From Apostichopus japonicus (lineage: Eukaryota; Echinodermata; Holothuroidea; Aspidochirotida; Stichopodidae), in the NCBI RefSeq assembly GCF_037975245.1, contig NC_092571.1, positions 8,780,501 through 8,844,500 on the forward strand: a stretch of DNA of 64,000 bases, given 5' to 3'. This document shows positions 1-12,891 of the stretch, piece by piece. Each line of letters opens with the position of its first letter. Within the stretch, counting starts at the first letter, position 1. The notes beneath the pieces were generated by a model, which was not told the DNA's origin, searched no databases, and saw only the letters and a list, made by a program, of their open reading frames with translations. Position numbers and translations under genes: made by a program.

Positions 1-3000
1 TATCACCAACATAGGACGCCTTTCGCTGCAGAAAACACGCATTTGTTTGGGTCCAAAACACGTAAACAGGCCGTTCGGGTTAAAAACGTACGGGGTGCTT
101 CCCTCGGCGGGAGAAGACACCCCTTTACTCGAAATGGTATCACCAGTTTCGCGCACATAAAGGGGTGGTGGAAACATCAGTTTCGGATGAAAACGAATTG
201 GGATGTTCACCCAGCGAGAGGAGCCACCCTTCACGTAACGATGCCTATCAGGTTGTAAAAAAGCAGTTTGGGTCGCAAACGCACGGGGGAACTCTTCTCG
301 ACGGGAGAAGACAACCCATAACACAAAACCGTATAATCAGTTTGAAGCACACCACTGGTGCTGCAAACAACGGTATCGGTCAAAAACGGATGGGGATGTT
401 CAGCCGGCTTCAAGTAACGGTGCCTATCACCAACATAGGATGGTGATGTTCACACGGCGTGAGAAGACACCCCTTTACTCGAAACGGTATCACCAGTTTC
501 GCGGACCAAAAGGGGCGGTGAAAACATCAGTTTCGGTGAAAACGGATGGGGATGTTCATCCAGCGAGAGGAGCCACCCTTCACTTAACGATGCCTATCAG
601 GTTGTAAAAAGGCAGTTCGGGTCGCAAACGCACGGGGAACTCCTCTCGACGGAAGAAGACACCCCATTACACAAAACCGTATCATCAATCTCGAAAACGT
701 CAGGGGTGGTGAAAACCATGGTTGCGGTCAAAAACGGATGGGGATGTTCAGCCGGCGAGAGAAGAAACCCCTTTACGTAACGGTGCCTATCACCAACATA
801 GGACGCCTTTCGCTGCCAAAAAAAAGCTGTTGTTTGGGTCGAAAACGGTTTGGGATAAAACGGTGACTTACACCCGTTTTGGTCGACTACCGATTACACG
901 TAAACAGGCCGTTAGCTTCCCTCGGCGTGAGAAGACACCCCTTTATTCGAAACGATATCACCAGTTTCGCGCACCAAAAGGGGCGGTGAAAACATCAGTT
1001 TCGGGTGAAAAAGAATGGGGATGTTCACCCAGCGAGAGGAGCCACCCTTCACGTAACTGTGTCTATCAGGTTGTAATAAAAAGGCAGTTTGGGTCGCAAA
1101 CGCACGGGGAACTCCTCTCGACGGGAGAAGACACCCCATTACACCAAACCGTACGATCAGTCTGAAGCACACCAGGGGTGGTAAAACAACGGTTTCGGTC
1201 AAAAACGGATGGGGATGTTCAGCCGGCGAGAGGAGCCACCCTTCACGTAACGGTGCCTATCACCAACATAGGACGCCTTTCGCTGCGGAAAACACGCACT
1301 TGTTTGGGTCGAAAACACGTAAACGGGCCGTTCGGGTTAAAAACGTACGGGGTTCTTCCCTCGGCGGGAGAAGACACCCCTTAACTCGAAACGGTATCAC
1401 AAGTTTCGCGCACATAAAGGGGTGATGGAAACATCAGTTTCGGATGAAAACGAATTGGGATGTTCACCCAGCGAGAGGAGCCACCCTTCACGTAGCGGTG
1501 CCTATCAGGTTGCAAAAAGGCAATTTGGGTCGCAAACGCACAGGGAACTCCTCTCGACGGGAGAAGACGCCGCATTACACAAAACCGTATTATCAGTTTG
1601 AAGCACACCACGGGTGGTGCAAACAACGGTATCGATCGAAAACGGATGGGGATGTTCAGCCGGCTTCAAGTAACGGTGCCTAACACCAACATAGGATGGT
1701 GATATTCACCCAGCGAGAGGAGCCACCCTTCACTTAACGATGCCTATCAGGTTGTAAAAAAGCAGTTTGGGTCGCAAACGCACGGGGGAACTCTTCTCGA
1801 CGGGAGAAGACAACCCATAACACAAAACCGTATAATCAGTTTGAAGCACACCACGGGTGCTGCAAACAACGGTATCGGTCAAAAACGGATGGGGATGTTC
1901 AGCCGGCTTCAAGTAACGGTGCCTATCACCAACATAGGATGGTGATGTTCACACGGCGTGAGAAGACACCCCTTTACTCGAAACGGTATCACCAGTTTCG
2001 CGGACCAAAAGGGGCGGTGAAAACATCAGTTTCGGTGAAAACGGATGGGGATGTTCATCCAGCGAGAGGAGCCACCCTTCACTTAACGATGCCTATCAGG
2101 TTGTAAAAAGGCAGTTCGGGTCGCAAACGCACGGGGAACTCCTCTCGACGGGAGAAGACACCCCATTACACAAAACCGTATCATCAATCTCGAAAACGTC
2201 AGGGGTGGTGAAAACCATGGTTGCGGTCAAAAACGGATGGGGATGTTCAGCCGGCGAGAGAAGAAACCCCTTTACGTAACGGTGCCTATCACCAACATAG
2301 GACGCCTTTCGCTGCCAAAAAAAAGCTGTTGTTTGGGTCGAAAACGGTTTGGGATAAAACGGTGACTTACACCCGTTTTGGTCGACTACCGATTACACGT
2401 AAACAGGCCGTTAGCTTCCCTCGGCGTGAGAAGACACCCCTTTATTCGAAACGATATCACCAGTTTCGCGCACCAAAAGGGGCGGTGAAAACATCAGTTT
2501 CGGGTGAAAAAGAATGGGGATGTTCACCCAGCGAGAGGAGCCACCCTTCACGTAACTGTGTCTATCAGGTTGTAATAAAAAGGCAGTTTGGGTCGCAAAC
2601 GCACGGGGAACTCCTCTCGACGGGAGAAGACACCCCATTACACCAAACCGTACGATCAGTCTGAAGCACACCAGGGGTGGTAAAACAACGGTTTCGGTCA
2701 AAAACGGATGGGGATGTTCAGCCGGCGAGAGGAGCCACCCTTCACGTAACGGTGCCTATCACCAACATAGGACGCCTTTCGCTGCGGAAAACACGCACTT
2801 GTTTGGGTCGAAAACATGTAAACGGGCCGTTCGGGTTAAAAACGTACGGGGTTCTTCCCTCGGCGGGAGAAGACACCCCTTAACTCGAAACGGTATCACA
2901 AGTTTCGCGCACATAAAGGGGTGATGGAAACATCAGTTTCGGATGAAAACGAATTGGGATGTTCACCCAGCGAGAGGAGCCACCCTTCACGTAGCGGTGC

Positions 3001-4490
3001 CTATCAGGTTGCAAAAAGGCAATTTGGGTCGCAAACGCACAGGGAACTCCTCTCGACGGGAGAAGACGCCGCATTACACAAAACCGTATTATCAGTTTGA
3101 AGCACACCACGGGTGGTGCAAACAACGGTATCGATCGAAAACGGATGGGGATGTTCAGCCGGCTTCAAGTAACGGTGCCTAACACCAACATAGGATGGTG
3201 ATATTCACCCAGCGAGAGGAGCCACCCTTCACTTAACGATGCCTATCAGGTTGTAAAAAAGCAGTTTGGGTCGCAAACGCACGGGGGAACTCTTCTCGAC
3301 GGGAGAAGACAACCCATAACACAAAACCGTATAATCAGTTTGAAGCACACCACGGGTGCTGCAAACAACGGTATCGGTCAAAAACGGATGGGGATGTTCA
3401 GCCGGCTTCAAGTAACGGTGCCTATCACCAACATAGGATGGTGATGTTCACACGGCGTGAGAAGACACCCCTTTACTCGAAACGGTATCACCAGTTTCGC
3501 GGACCAAAAGGGGCGGTGAAAACATCAGTTTCGGTGAAAACGGATGGGGATGTTCATCCAGCGAGAGGAGCCACCCTTCACTTAACGATGCCTATCAGGT
3601 TGTAAAAAGGCAGTTCGGGTCGCAAACGCACGGGGAACTCCTCTCGACGGGAGAAGACACCCCATTACACAAAACCGTATCATCAATCTCGAAAACGTCA
3701 GGGGTGGTGAAAACCATGGTTGCGGTCAAAAACGGATGGGGATGTTCAGCCGGCGAGAGAAGAAACCCCTTTACGTAACGGTGCCTATCACCAACATAGG
3801 ACGCCTTTCGCTGCCAAAAAAAAGCTGTTGTTTGGGTCGAAAACGGTTTGGGATAAAACGGTGACTTACACCCGTTTTGGTCGACTACCGATTACACGTA
3901 AACAGGCCGTTAGCTTCCCTCGGCGTGAAAAGACACCCCTTTATTCGAAACGATATCACCAGTTTCGCGCACCAAAAGGGGCGGTGAAAACATCAGTTTC
4001 GGGTGAAAAAGAATGGGGATGTTCACCCAGCGAGAGGAGCCACCCTTCACGTAACTGTGTCTATCAGGTTGTAATAAAAAGGCAGTTTGGGTCGCAAACG
4101 CACGGGGAACTCCTCTCGACGGGAGAAGACACCCCATTACACCAAACCGTACGATCAGTCTGAAGCACACCAGGGGTGGTAAAACAACGGTTTCGGTCAA
4201 AAACGGATGGGGATGTTCAGCCGGCGAGAGGAGCCACCCTTCACGTAACGGTGCCTATCACCAACATAGGACGCCTTTCGCTGCGGAAAACACGCACTTG
4301 TTTGGGTCGAAAACACGTAAACGGGCCGTTCGGGTTAAAAACGTACGGGGTTCTTCCCTCGGCGGGAGAAGACACCCCTTTACTCGAAACGGTATCACAA
4401 GTTTCGCGCACATAAAGGGGTGATGGAAACATCAGTTTCGGATGAAAACGAATTGGGATGTTCACCCAGCGAGAGGAGCCACCCTTCACG
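1..4490. repeat. Array 1, first regime: 1,499-bp higher-order repeat, about three copies
   Basis: Identical landmarks recur exactly 1,499 bp apart: 722, 2221 and 3720; 912, 2411 and 3910; 1178, 2677 and 4176; 1444, 2943 and 4442. Copies differ by only a few single-base changes, for example ACACGTAAACGGG versus ACATGTAAACGGG near 1317 and 2816. The first, partial copy (1-721) is shorter than the others: position 1 matches 1258, while position 231 matches 1730, so about 242 bp (one subunit) is missing. The pattern breaks at about 4,490, where CGTAGCGGTGCCTATCAGG is replaced by a CGTAACGGGTTGTATCAGG version that characterises the next regime. Near-identity between copies indicates recent homogenisation or amplification. 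Confidence 0.93.
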
Positions 4491-7400
4491 TAACGGGTTG
4501 TATCAGGTTGCAAAAAGGCAATTTGGGTCGCAAACGCACAGGGAACTCCTCTCGTCGGGAGAAGACACCACATTACACAAAACCGTATAATCAGTTTGAA
4601 GCACACCACGGGTGCTGCAAACAACGGTATCGGTCAAAAACGGATGGGGATGTTCAGCCGGCTTCAAGTAACGTTGCCTATCACCAACATAGGATGGTGA
4701 TGCTCACACGGCGAGAGAAGACATCCCTCCACGTAACGGTGCCTATCACCAACATAGGACGCCTTTCGCTGCCAAAAAAAGCTGTTGTTTGGGTCGAAAA
4801 CACGTAAACAGGCCGTTCGGGTTAAAAACGTACGGGGTGCTTCCCTCGGCGTGAGAAGACACCCCTTTACTCGAAACGGTATCACCACTTTCGCGGACCA
4901 AAAAGGGCGGTGAAAACATCAGTTTCGGGTGAAAACTAATGTGGATGTTCACCCAGCGAGAAGGAGCCACCCTTCACGTAACGGTGCCTATCACCAACAT
5001 ACGACGCCTTTCGCTGCCAAAAAAGCACGAAAACACGTAAACAGGCCGTTCGGGTTAAAAACGTATGGGGTTCTTCCCTCGGCGGGAGAAGACACCCCTT
5101 TACTCGAAACGGTATCACCAGTTTCGTGCACATAAAGGGGTGATGGAAACATCAGTTTCGGATGAAAACGAATTGGGATGTTCACCCAGCGAGTGGAGCC
5201 ACCCTTCACGTAACGGGTTGTATCAGGTTGCAAAAAGGCAATTTGGGTCGCAAACGCACAGGGAACTCCTCTCGTCGGGAGAAGACATCACATTACACAA
5301 AACCGTATAATCAGTTTGAAGCACACCACGGGTGCTGCAAACAACGGTATCGGTCAAAAACGGATGGGGATGTTCAGCCGGCTTCAAGTAACGTTGCCTA
5401 TCACCAACATAGGATGGTGATGCTCACACGGCGAGAGAAGACACCTCTCCACGTAACGGTGCCTATCACCAACATAGGACGCCTTTCGCTGCCAAAAAAG
5501 CTGTTGTTTGGGTCGAAAACACGTAAACAGGCCGTTCGGTTTTAAAACGTACGGGGTGCTTGCCTCGGCGTGAGAAGACACCCCTTTACTCGAAACGGTA
5601 TCACCACTTTCGCGGACCAAAAGGGGCGGTGAAAACATCAGTTTCGGGTGAAAACTAATGTGGATGTTCACCCAGCGAGAAGGAGCCACCCTTCACGTAA
5701 CGGTGCCTATCACCAACATACGACGTCTTTCGCTGCCAAAAAAACACGAAAACACGTAAACAGGCCGTTCGGGTTAAAAACGTATGGGGTACTTCCCTCG
5801 GCGTGAGAAGACACCCCTTTACTCGAAACGGTATCACCAGTTTCGTGCACATAAAGGGGTGATGGAAACATCAGTTTCGGATGAAAACGAATTGGGATGT
5901 TCACCCAGCGAGTGGAGCCACCCTTCACGTAACGGGTTGTATCAGGTTGCAAAAAGGCAATTTGGGTCGCAAACGCACAGGGAACTCCTCTCGTCGGGAG
6001 AAGACACCACATTACACAAAACCGTATAATCAGTTTGAAGCACACCACGGGTGCTGCAAACAACGGTATCGGTCAAAAACGGATGGGGATGTTCAGCCGG
6101 CTTCAAGTAACGTTGCCTATCACCAACATAGGATGGTGATGCTCACACGGCGAGAGAAGACACCTCTCCACGTAACGGTGCCTATCACCAACATAGGACG
6201 CCTTTCGCTGCCAAAAAAGCTGTTGTTTGGGTCGAAAACACGTAAACAGGCCGTTCGGTTTTAAAACGTACGGGGTGCTTGCCTCGGCGTGAGAAGACAC
6301 CCCTTTACTCGAAACGGTATCACCACTTTCGCGGACCAAAAGGGGCGGTGAAAACATCAGTTTCGGGTGAAAACTAATGTGGATGTTCACCCAGCGAGAA
6401 GGAGCCTCCCTTCACGTAACGGTGCCTATCACCAACATACGACGCCTTTCGCTGCCAAAAAAGCACGAAAACACGTAACAGGCCGTTCGGGTTAAAAACG
6501 TACGGGGTTCTTCCCTCGGCGGGAGAAGACACCCCTTTACTCGAAACGGTATCACCAGTTTCGTGCACATAAAGGGGTGATGGAAACATCAGTTTCGGAT
6601 GAAAACGAATTGGGATGTTCACCCAGCGAGTGGAGCCACCCTTCACGTAACGGGTTGTATCAGGTTGCAAAAAGGCAATTTGGGTCGCAAACGCACAGGG
6701 AACTCCTCTCGTCGGGAGAAGACATCACATTACACAAAACCGTATAATCAGTTTGAAGCACACCACGGGTGCTGCAAACAACGGTATCGGTCAAAAACGG
6801 ATGGGGATGTTCAGCCGGCTTCAAGTAACGTTGCCTATCACCAACATAGGATGGTGATGCTCACACGGCGAGAGAAGACACCTCTCCACGTAACGGTGCC
6901 TATCACCAACATACGACGCCTTTCGCTGCCAAAAAAGCACGAAAACACGTAACAGGCCGTTCGGGTTAAAAACGTACGGGGTTCTTCCCTCGGCGGGAGA
7001 AGACACCCCTTTACTCGAAACGGTATCACCAGTTTCGTGCACATAAAGGGGTGATGGAAACATCAGTTTCGGATGAAAACGAATTGGGATGTTCACCCAG
7101 CGAGTGGAGCCACCCTTCACGTAACGGGTTGTATCAGGTTGCAAAAAGGCAATTTGGGTCGCAAACGCACAGGGAACTCCTCTCGTCGGGAGAAGACATC
7201 ACATTACACAAAACCGTATAATCAGTTTGAAGCACACCACGGGTGCTGCAAACAACGGTATCGGTCAAAAACGGATGGGGATGTTCAGCCGGCTTCAAGT
7301 AACGTTGCCTATCACCAACATAGGATGGTGATGCTCACACGGCGAGAGAAGACACCTCTCCACGTAACGGTGCCTATCACCAACATACGACGCCTTTCGC

Positions 7401-10400
7401 TGCCAAAAAAGCACGAAAACACGTAAACAGGCCGTTCGGGTTAAAAACGTATGGGGTGCTTCCCTCGGCGTGAGAAGACACCCCTTTACTCGAAACGGTA
7501 TCACCAGTTTCGTGCACATAAAGGGGTGATGGAAACATCAGTTTCGGATGAAAACGAATTGGGATGTTCACCCAGCGAGTGGAGCCACCCTTCACGTAAC
7601 GGGTTGTATCAGGTTGCAAAAAGGCAATTTGGGTCGCAAACGCACAGGGAACTCCTCTCGTCGGGAGAAGACACCACATTACACAAAACCGTATAATCAG
7701 TTTGAAGCACACCACGGGTGCTGCAAACAACGGTATCGGTCAAAAACGGATGGGGATGTTCAGCCGGCTTCAAGTAACGTTGCCTATCACCAACATAGGA
7801 TGGTGATGCTCACACGGCGAGAGAAGACACCTCTCCACGTAACGGTGCCTATCACCAACATAGGACGCCTTTCGCTGCCAAAAAAGCTGTTGTTTGGGTC
7901 GAAAACACGTAAACAGGCCGTTCGGTTTTAAAACGTACGGGGTGCTTGCCTCGGCGTGAGAAGACACCCCTTTACTCGAAACGGTATCACCACTTTCGCG
8001 GACCAAAAGGGGCGGTGAAAACATCAGTTTCGGGTGAAAACGAATTGGGATGTTCACCCAGCGAGTGGAGCCACCCTTCACGTAACGGGTTGTATCAGGT
8101 TGCAAAAAGGCAATTTGGGTCGCAAACGCACAGGGAACTCCTCTCATCGGGAGAAGACACCACATTACACAAAACCGTATAATCAGTTTGAAGCACACCA
8201 CGGGTGCTGCAAACAACGGTATCGGTCAAAAACGGATGGGGATGTTCAGCCGGCTTCAAGTAACGTTGCCTATCACCAACATAGGATGGTGATGCTCACA
8301 CGGCGAGAGAAGACATCTCTCCACGTAACGGTGCCTATCACCAACATAGGACGCCTTTCGCTGCCAAAAAAGCACGAAAACACGTAAACAGGTCGTTCGG
8401 TTTAAAAACGTACGGGGTGCTTGCCTCGGCGTGAGAAGACACCCCTTTACTCGAAACGGTATCACCACTTTCGCGGACCAAAAGGGGCGGTGAAAACATC
8501 AGTTTCGGGTGAAAACTAATGTGGATGTTCACCCAGCGAGAAGGAGCCACCCTTCACGTAACGGTGCCTATCACCAACATACGACGCCTTTCGCTGCCAA
8601 AAAAGCACGAAAACACGTAAACAGGCCGTTCGGGTTAAAAACGTATTGGGTGCTTCCCTCGGCGTGAGAAGACACCCCTTTACTCGAAACGGTATTACCA
8701 GTTTCGCGCACATAAAGGGGTGATGGAAACATCAGTTTCGGATGAAAACGAATTGGGATGTTCACCCAGCGAGTGGAGCCACCCTTCACGTAACGGGTTG
8801 TATCAGGTTCCAAAAAGGCAATTTGGGTCGCAAACGCACAGGGAACTCCTCTCGTCGGGAGAAGACACCACATTACACAAAACCGTATAATCAGTTTGAA
8901 GCACACCACGGGTGCTGCAAGCAACGGTATCGGTCAAAAACGGATGGGGATGTTCAGCCGGCTTCAAGTAACGGTGCCTATCACCAACATAGGATGGTGA
9001 TGTTCACACGGCGAGAGAAGACACCTCTCCACGTAACGGTGCCTATCACCAACATAGGACGCCTTTCGCTGCCAAAAAAGCTGTTGTTTGGGTCGAAAAC
9101 ACGTAAACAGGCTGTTCGGTTTAAAAACGTACGGGGTGCTTCCATCGGCGTGAGAAGACACCCCTTTACTCGAAACGGTATCACCACTTTCGCGGACCAA
9201 AAGGGGCGGTGAAAACATCAGTTTCGGGTGAAAACTAATGTGGATGTTCACCCAGCGAGAAGGAGCCACCCTTCACGTAACGGTGCCTATCACCAACATA
9301 GGACGCCTTTCGCTGCCAAAAAAGCTGTTGTTTGGGTCGAAAACACGTAAACAGGCCGTTCGGTTTAAAAACGTACGGGGTGCTTGCCTCGGCGTGAGAA
9401 GACACCCCTTTACTCGAAACGGTATTACCAGTTTCGCGCACATAAAGGGGTGATGGAAACATCAGTTTCGGATGAAAACGAATTGGGATGTTCACCCAGC
9501 GAGTGGAGCCACCCTTCACGTAACGGGTTGTATCAGGTTCCAAAAAGGCAATTTGGGTCGCAAACGCACAGGGAACTCCTCTCGTCGGGAGAAGACACCA
9601 CATTACACAAAACCGTATAATCAGTTTGAAGCACACCACGGGTGCTGCAAGCAACGGTATCGGTCAAAAACGGATGGGGATGTTCAGCCGGCTTCAAGTA
9701 ACGGTGCCTATCACCAACATAGGATGGTGATGTTCACACGGCGAGAGAAGACACCTCTCCACGTAACGGTGCCTATCACCAACATAGGACGCCTTTCGCT
9801 GCCAAAAAAGCTGTTGTTTGGGTCGAAAACACGTAAACAGGCTGTTCGGTTTAAAAACGTACGGGGTGCTTCCATCGGCGTGAGAAGACACCCCTTTACT
9901 CGAAACGGTATCACCACTTTCGCGGACCAAAAGGGGCGGTGAAAACATCAGTTTCGGGTGAAAACTAATGTGGATGTTCACCCAGCGAGAAGGAGCCACC
10001 CTTCACGTAACGGTGCCTATCACCAACATACGACGCCTTTCGCTGCCAAAAAAGCACGAAAACACGTAAACAGGCCGTTCGGGTTAAAAACGTATGGGGT
10101 GCTTCCCTCGGCGTGAGAAGACACCCCTTTACTCGAAACGGTATCACCAGTTTCGTGCACATAAAGGGGTGATGGAAACATCAGTTTCGGATGAAAACGA
10201 ATTGGGATGTTCACCCAGCGAGTGGAGCCACCCTTCACGTAACGGGTTGTATCAGGTTCCAAAAAGGCAATTTGGGTCGCAAACGCACAGGGAACTCCTC
10301 TCGACGGGAGAAGACACCACATTACACAAAACCGTATAATCAGTTTGAAGCACACCACGGGTGCTGCAAACAACGGTATCGGTCAAAAACGGATGGCGAT

Positions 10401-10663
10401 GTTCAGCCGGCTTCAAGTAACGGTGCCTATCACCAACATAGGATGGTGATGTTCACACGGCGAGAGAAGACACTGCTCCACGTAACGGTGCCTATCACCA
10501 ACATAGGACGCCTTTCGCTGCCAATAAAGCACGAAAACACGTAAACAGGCCGTTCGGGTTAAAAACGTATGGGGTGCTTCCCTCGGCGTGAGAAGACACC
10601 CCTTTACTCGAAACGGTATCACCAGTTTCGTGCACATAAAGGGGTGATGGAAACATCAGTTTC
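4442..10663. repeat. Array 1, second regime: ~719-bp higher-order repeat with 474-486 bp deletion variants
   Basis: The landmark ATGAAAACGAATTGGGATG recurs at 4442, 5162, 5881, 6599, 7073, 7548, 8034, 8742, 9472 and 10191. The intervals are 720, 719, 718, 474, 475, 486, 708, 730 and 719 bp. The long form is three subunits of about 240 bp. The three consecutive short copies lack one subunit and look like two-subunit derivatives that were then themselves repeated. A CGTAACGGGTTGTATCAGG variant, absent from the 1,499-bp regime before about 4,490, marks these copies. Members are nearly identical but carry private changes (for example TCCATCGGCG at 9,141 and 9,871), which pairs the 8,742 and 9,472 copies as close relatives. 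Confidence 0.92.
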
Positions 10664-11682
10664 GGATGAAAACGAATTGGGATGTTCACCCAGCGAGAGG
10701 AGCTACCCTTCACGTAACTGTGCCTATCAGGTTGTAAATAAAAAGGCAGTTTGGGTCGCAAACGCACGGGGAACTCCTCTCGACGGGAGAAGACACCCCA
10801 TTACACCAAACCGTACGATCAGTCTGAAGCACACCAGGCACTGAAAACAACGGTTTCGGTCAAAAACGGATGGGGATGTTCAGCCGGCGAGAGGAGCCAC
10901 CCTTTACGTAACGGTGCCTATCACCAACATAGGACGCCTTTCGCTGCGGAAAACACGCACTTGTTTGGGTCGAAACACGTAAACGGGCCGTTCGGGTTAA
11001 AAACGTACGGGGTTCTTCCCTCGGCGGGAGAAGACACCCCTTTACTCGAAGCCGTATAATCAGTTTGAAGCACACCACGGGTGCTGCAAACAACGGTATC
11101 GGTCAAAAACGGATGGGGATGTTCAGCCGGCTTCAAGTAACGTTGCCTATCACCAACATAGGATGGTGATGCTCACACGGCGAGAGAAGACATCCCTCCA
11201 CGTAACGGTGCCTATCACCAACATAGGACGCCTTTCGCTGCCAAAAAAGCTGTTGTTTGGGTCGAAAACAGCCGGCGAGAGGAGACACCCCTTTACTCGA
11301 AACGATATCACCAGTTTCGCGGACCAAAAGGGGCGGTGAAAACATCAGTTTCGGGTGAAAAAGAATGAGGATGTTCACCCAGCGAGAGGAGCTACCCTTC
11401 ATGTAACATAGGACGCCTTTCGCTGTCAAAAAAGTGCGAAAACACGTAAACAGGCCGTTCGGGTTAAAAACGTATGGGGTGCTTCCCTCGGCGTGAGAAG
11501 ACACCCCTTTACTCGAAACGGTATCACCAGTTTCGCGGACCAAAAGGGGCGGTGAAAACATCAGTTTCGGGTGAAAACGAATGGGGATGTTCACCCAGCG
11601 AGAAACGGGAAACTCCTCCCGACGGGAGAAGACACCCCATTACACAAACGGTGAAAACGGTGAAAACGGTGAAAACGGAAGG
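10664..11682. repeat. Array 1 tail: disordered, truncated subunits
   Basis: Subunits are still recognisable (CAGCGAGAGGAG, CCTATCACCAACATAGG, GAGAAGACACCCC), but the regular 719-bp order is lost. Fragments typical of the 1,499-bp regime reappear at 10,690-11,050 (for example the block with TTACACCAAACCGTACGATC). Joins cut through subunits at 11,050, 11,270 and 11,410. At 11,647-11,677 the string GTGAAAACG is repeated three times head to tail, a local slippage product. This is the usual look of a satellite edge, where homogenisation is weak. Confidence 0.85.
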
Positions 11683-11732
11683 GGATGTTCACACGGCGAG
11701 AGGAGTTGTCTCCTCTCGCCGGTTGAACATCC
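11683..11732. repeat. Inverted terminal monomer fragment forming a hairpin at the end of array 1
   Basis: The array ends by turning on itself. CGGCGAGAGGAG (11694-11705), a 4-nt TTGT loop, then CTCCTCTCGCCG (11710-11721) is a perfect 12-bp stem. After a 2-bp mismatch it extends through GGATGTTCA (11683-11691) and TGAACATCC (11724-11732). Weaker pairing continues outward, with GTGAAAA on the left and TTTTCAC at about 11,738-11,744 on the right. The right half is therefore a short stretch of the array monomer in reverse orientation. Everything further left in the array is in a single orientation. Confidence 0.85.
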
Positions 11733-12891
11733 ATCCATTTTCACGCCTTTCGCGTACGGAGACATCCTTTCTCGGTTAAATATCGAGGGATGGTCAGGTG
11801 ACCATTCGTGACGCATGTTGCGAATGGAAACATGCTGTTTGGTCGCATTGGAAACGAAAGAAATCACCAGTTTCTGTCGATTTCGAATGGGCACCCTGAC
11901 ACAACTTCACGAGCAGGTCGAAAAGATAAAAACACGCAAGGAGACACTGTTGACCCGTCGGGAGGATTCGGTCGGGAATGGAAAAAAAAAATTACCAAAA
12001 AATGTATAAAACAATAGGCGTGTTTTCCTGAATACCCGCCGCAACCAAACAACAAATAAGAAACAACCCCAAATAAGAAACAACCAAGTTTCTTTTACTC
12101 AATGTGCTGCTGCTACACACAACAAATGAAATTGGTCTGACCTTCCTTTCTTGACATATCACACTATACGAGGCACACATAACGTTGGGTTCGATGATGT
12201 CTCCTCCCTAGTGACCCCAAACGACCTTTTGGCATACATAAAAAACAATAAGCTTCTGTTACTCCAACCAATGCATAATGCATAATGTTAAAACAATTTC
12301 ACCCCTGGTAACAAGTTCTTAAAGCAACCTCAATCTAAACTCATGGTTTCGTTGATAGCCAATATCCTTTGAAATTGACACTTTGTGCCCCACACAGTCG
12401 TAATTGTTTTTGCTTTTAAAAATGTCTTCTTCGGTCCAAGCTTCCAACAAGTCCTTTTCTTTGAAAATTTCTGTTTTTGTGCAATTGATTTTCAGATTTC
12501 TTCCTGTCAGAAACTCGTTTTTTCATCAGATGCCCATGAGCGTATTGTTGGTCTACAGTGAAAGCCTGAAGGGGGGGGGGGGGGGGGTATATATGCTCAT
12601 CATCATTGACTGCAAACTGTTGAAAATAAACTGACTGGTGTGAATTTTTCTGGTTTTTGGATGTGTTTTTTTAGATTTTTCGCCTTATTCACAATGGGGT
12701 TTTATTATTTCTTAAGGATGAGACTGCTTTCATCTTCATCAAAGAGCGTGTTTAAAATATTGCAGTTAAAAGTTTTGCTATAAAGAAACGTTGGGAGTCA
12801 ATTGCTAAACAAAATATGACCTTTCTATCTTGAGATATCATCACAAACGGACGCAACTCAATGTGACGTCTGTTTTTGAATATCACAAAAA
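11733..12891. other. AT-rich spacer between array 1 and the palindromic element; no supported gene
   Basis: Monomer similarity fades within about 60 bp. The rest appears single-copy and AT-rich. It contains a 15-bp direct repeat (AAATAAGAAACAACC at 12054-12068 and 12071-12085), tandem ATGCATA units near 12,270, and a G17 tract. A short frame at 11,815-12,009 could encode 64 residues with a charged stretch containing LHEQVEKIKTRKE. It overlaps a second open frame, has no recognised domain and is not called. No splice-site or promoter claim can be supported by eye. Confidence 0.6.
12571..12587 (+). repeat. G17 homopolymer tract
   Basis: Seventeen consecutive G residues are followed by TATATATG. 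Runs of this length can form intra- or intermolecular G-quadruplexes and are prone to length error in sequencing, so the exact count should be treated with caution. Confidence 0.9.

Larger units (their letters stand above)
1..11732. repeat. Satellite array 1 (about 240-250 bp subunits, higher-order organised)
   Basis: The whole stretch is made of related subunits that repeat landmark strings: GGGATGTTCACCCAGCGAG, its variant GGATGTTCAGCCGGC, CCTATCACCAACATAGGACG, and GAGAAGACACCCC. Landmarks recur at intervals of about 190+49, 246 and 234 bp, which gives subunits of about 240 bp. A short hairpin (CCTAT, 7-nt loop, ATAGG; for example 1256-1272) sits in many subunits. CpG is frequent, unlike array 2. 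Reading frames of 60-156 codons occur on both strands and repeat with the array, as expected for a stop-poor satellite. They overlap each other on opposite strands and show no recognisable domain, so none is called as a gene. The left end runs out of the window, so the true array length is unknown. Function is unknown; a structural or heterochromatic role would be inference only. Confidence 0.95.

Noticed and set aside
1-11732. Open frames of up to 156 codons in array 1, partly basic and moderately complex
   Set aside because: Copies occur on both strands at once, lengths change with each subunit deletion, and no domain is recognisable. A repeated-domain protein cannot be strictly excluded, but nothing supports it.
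1-11732. CENP-B box in array 1 monomers (strings such as TTTCGGTCAAAAACGG and TTCGGGTTAAAAACG)
   Set aside because: By eye none fits the minimal NTTCGNNNNANNCGGGN spacing. A motif scan would settle it.
11815-12009. Possible 64-residue coding exon with a charged helical stretch
   Set aside because: It overlaps another open frame, starts inside the decaying edge of array 1 and has no recognisable homology or clear splice context.
12404-12634. 76-codon open frame across the G17 tract
   Set aside because: It reads through a homopolymer of uncertain length and shows no protein-like features.
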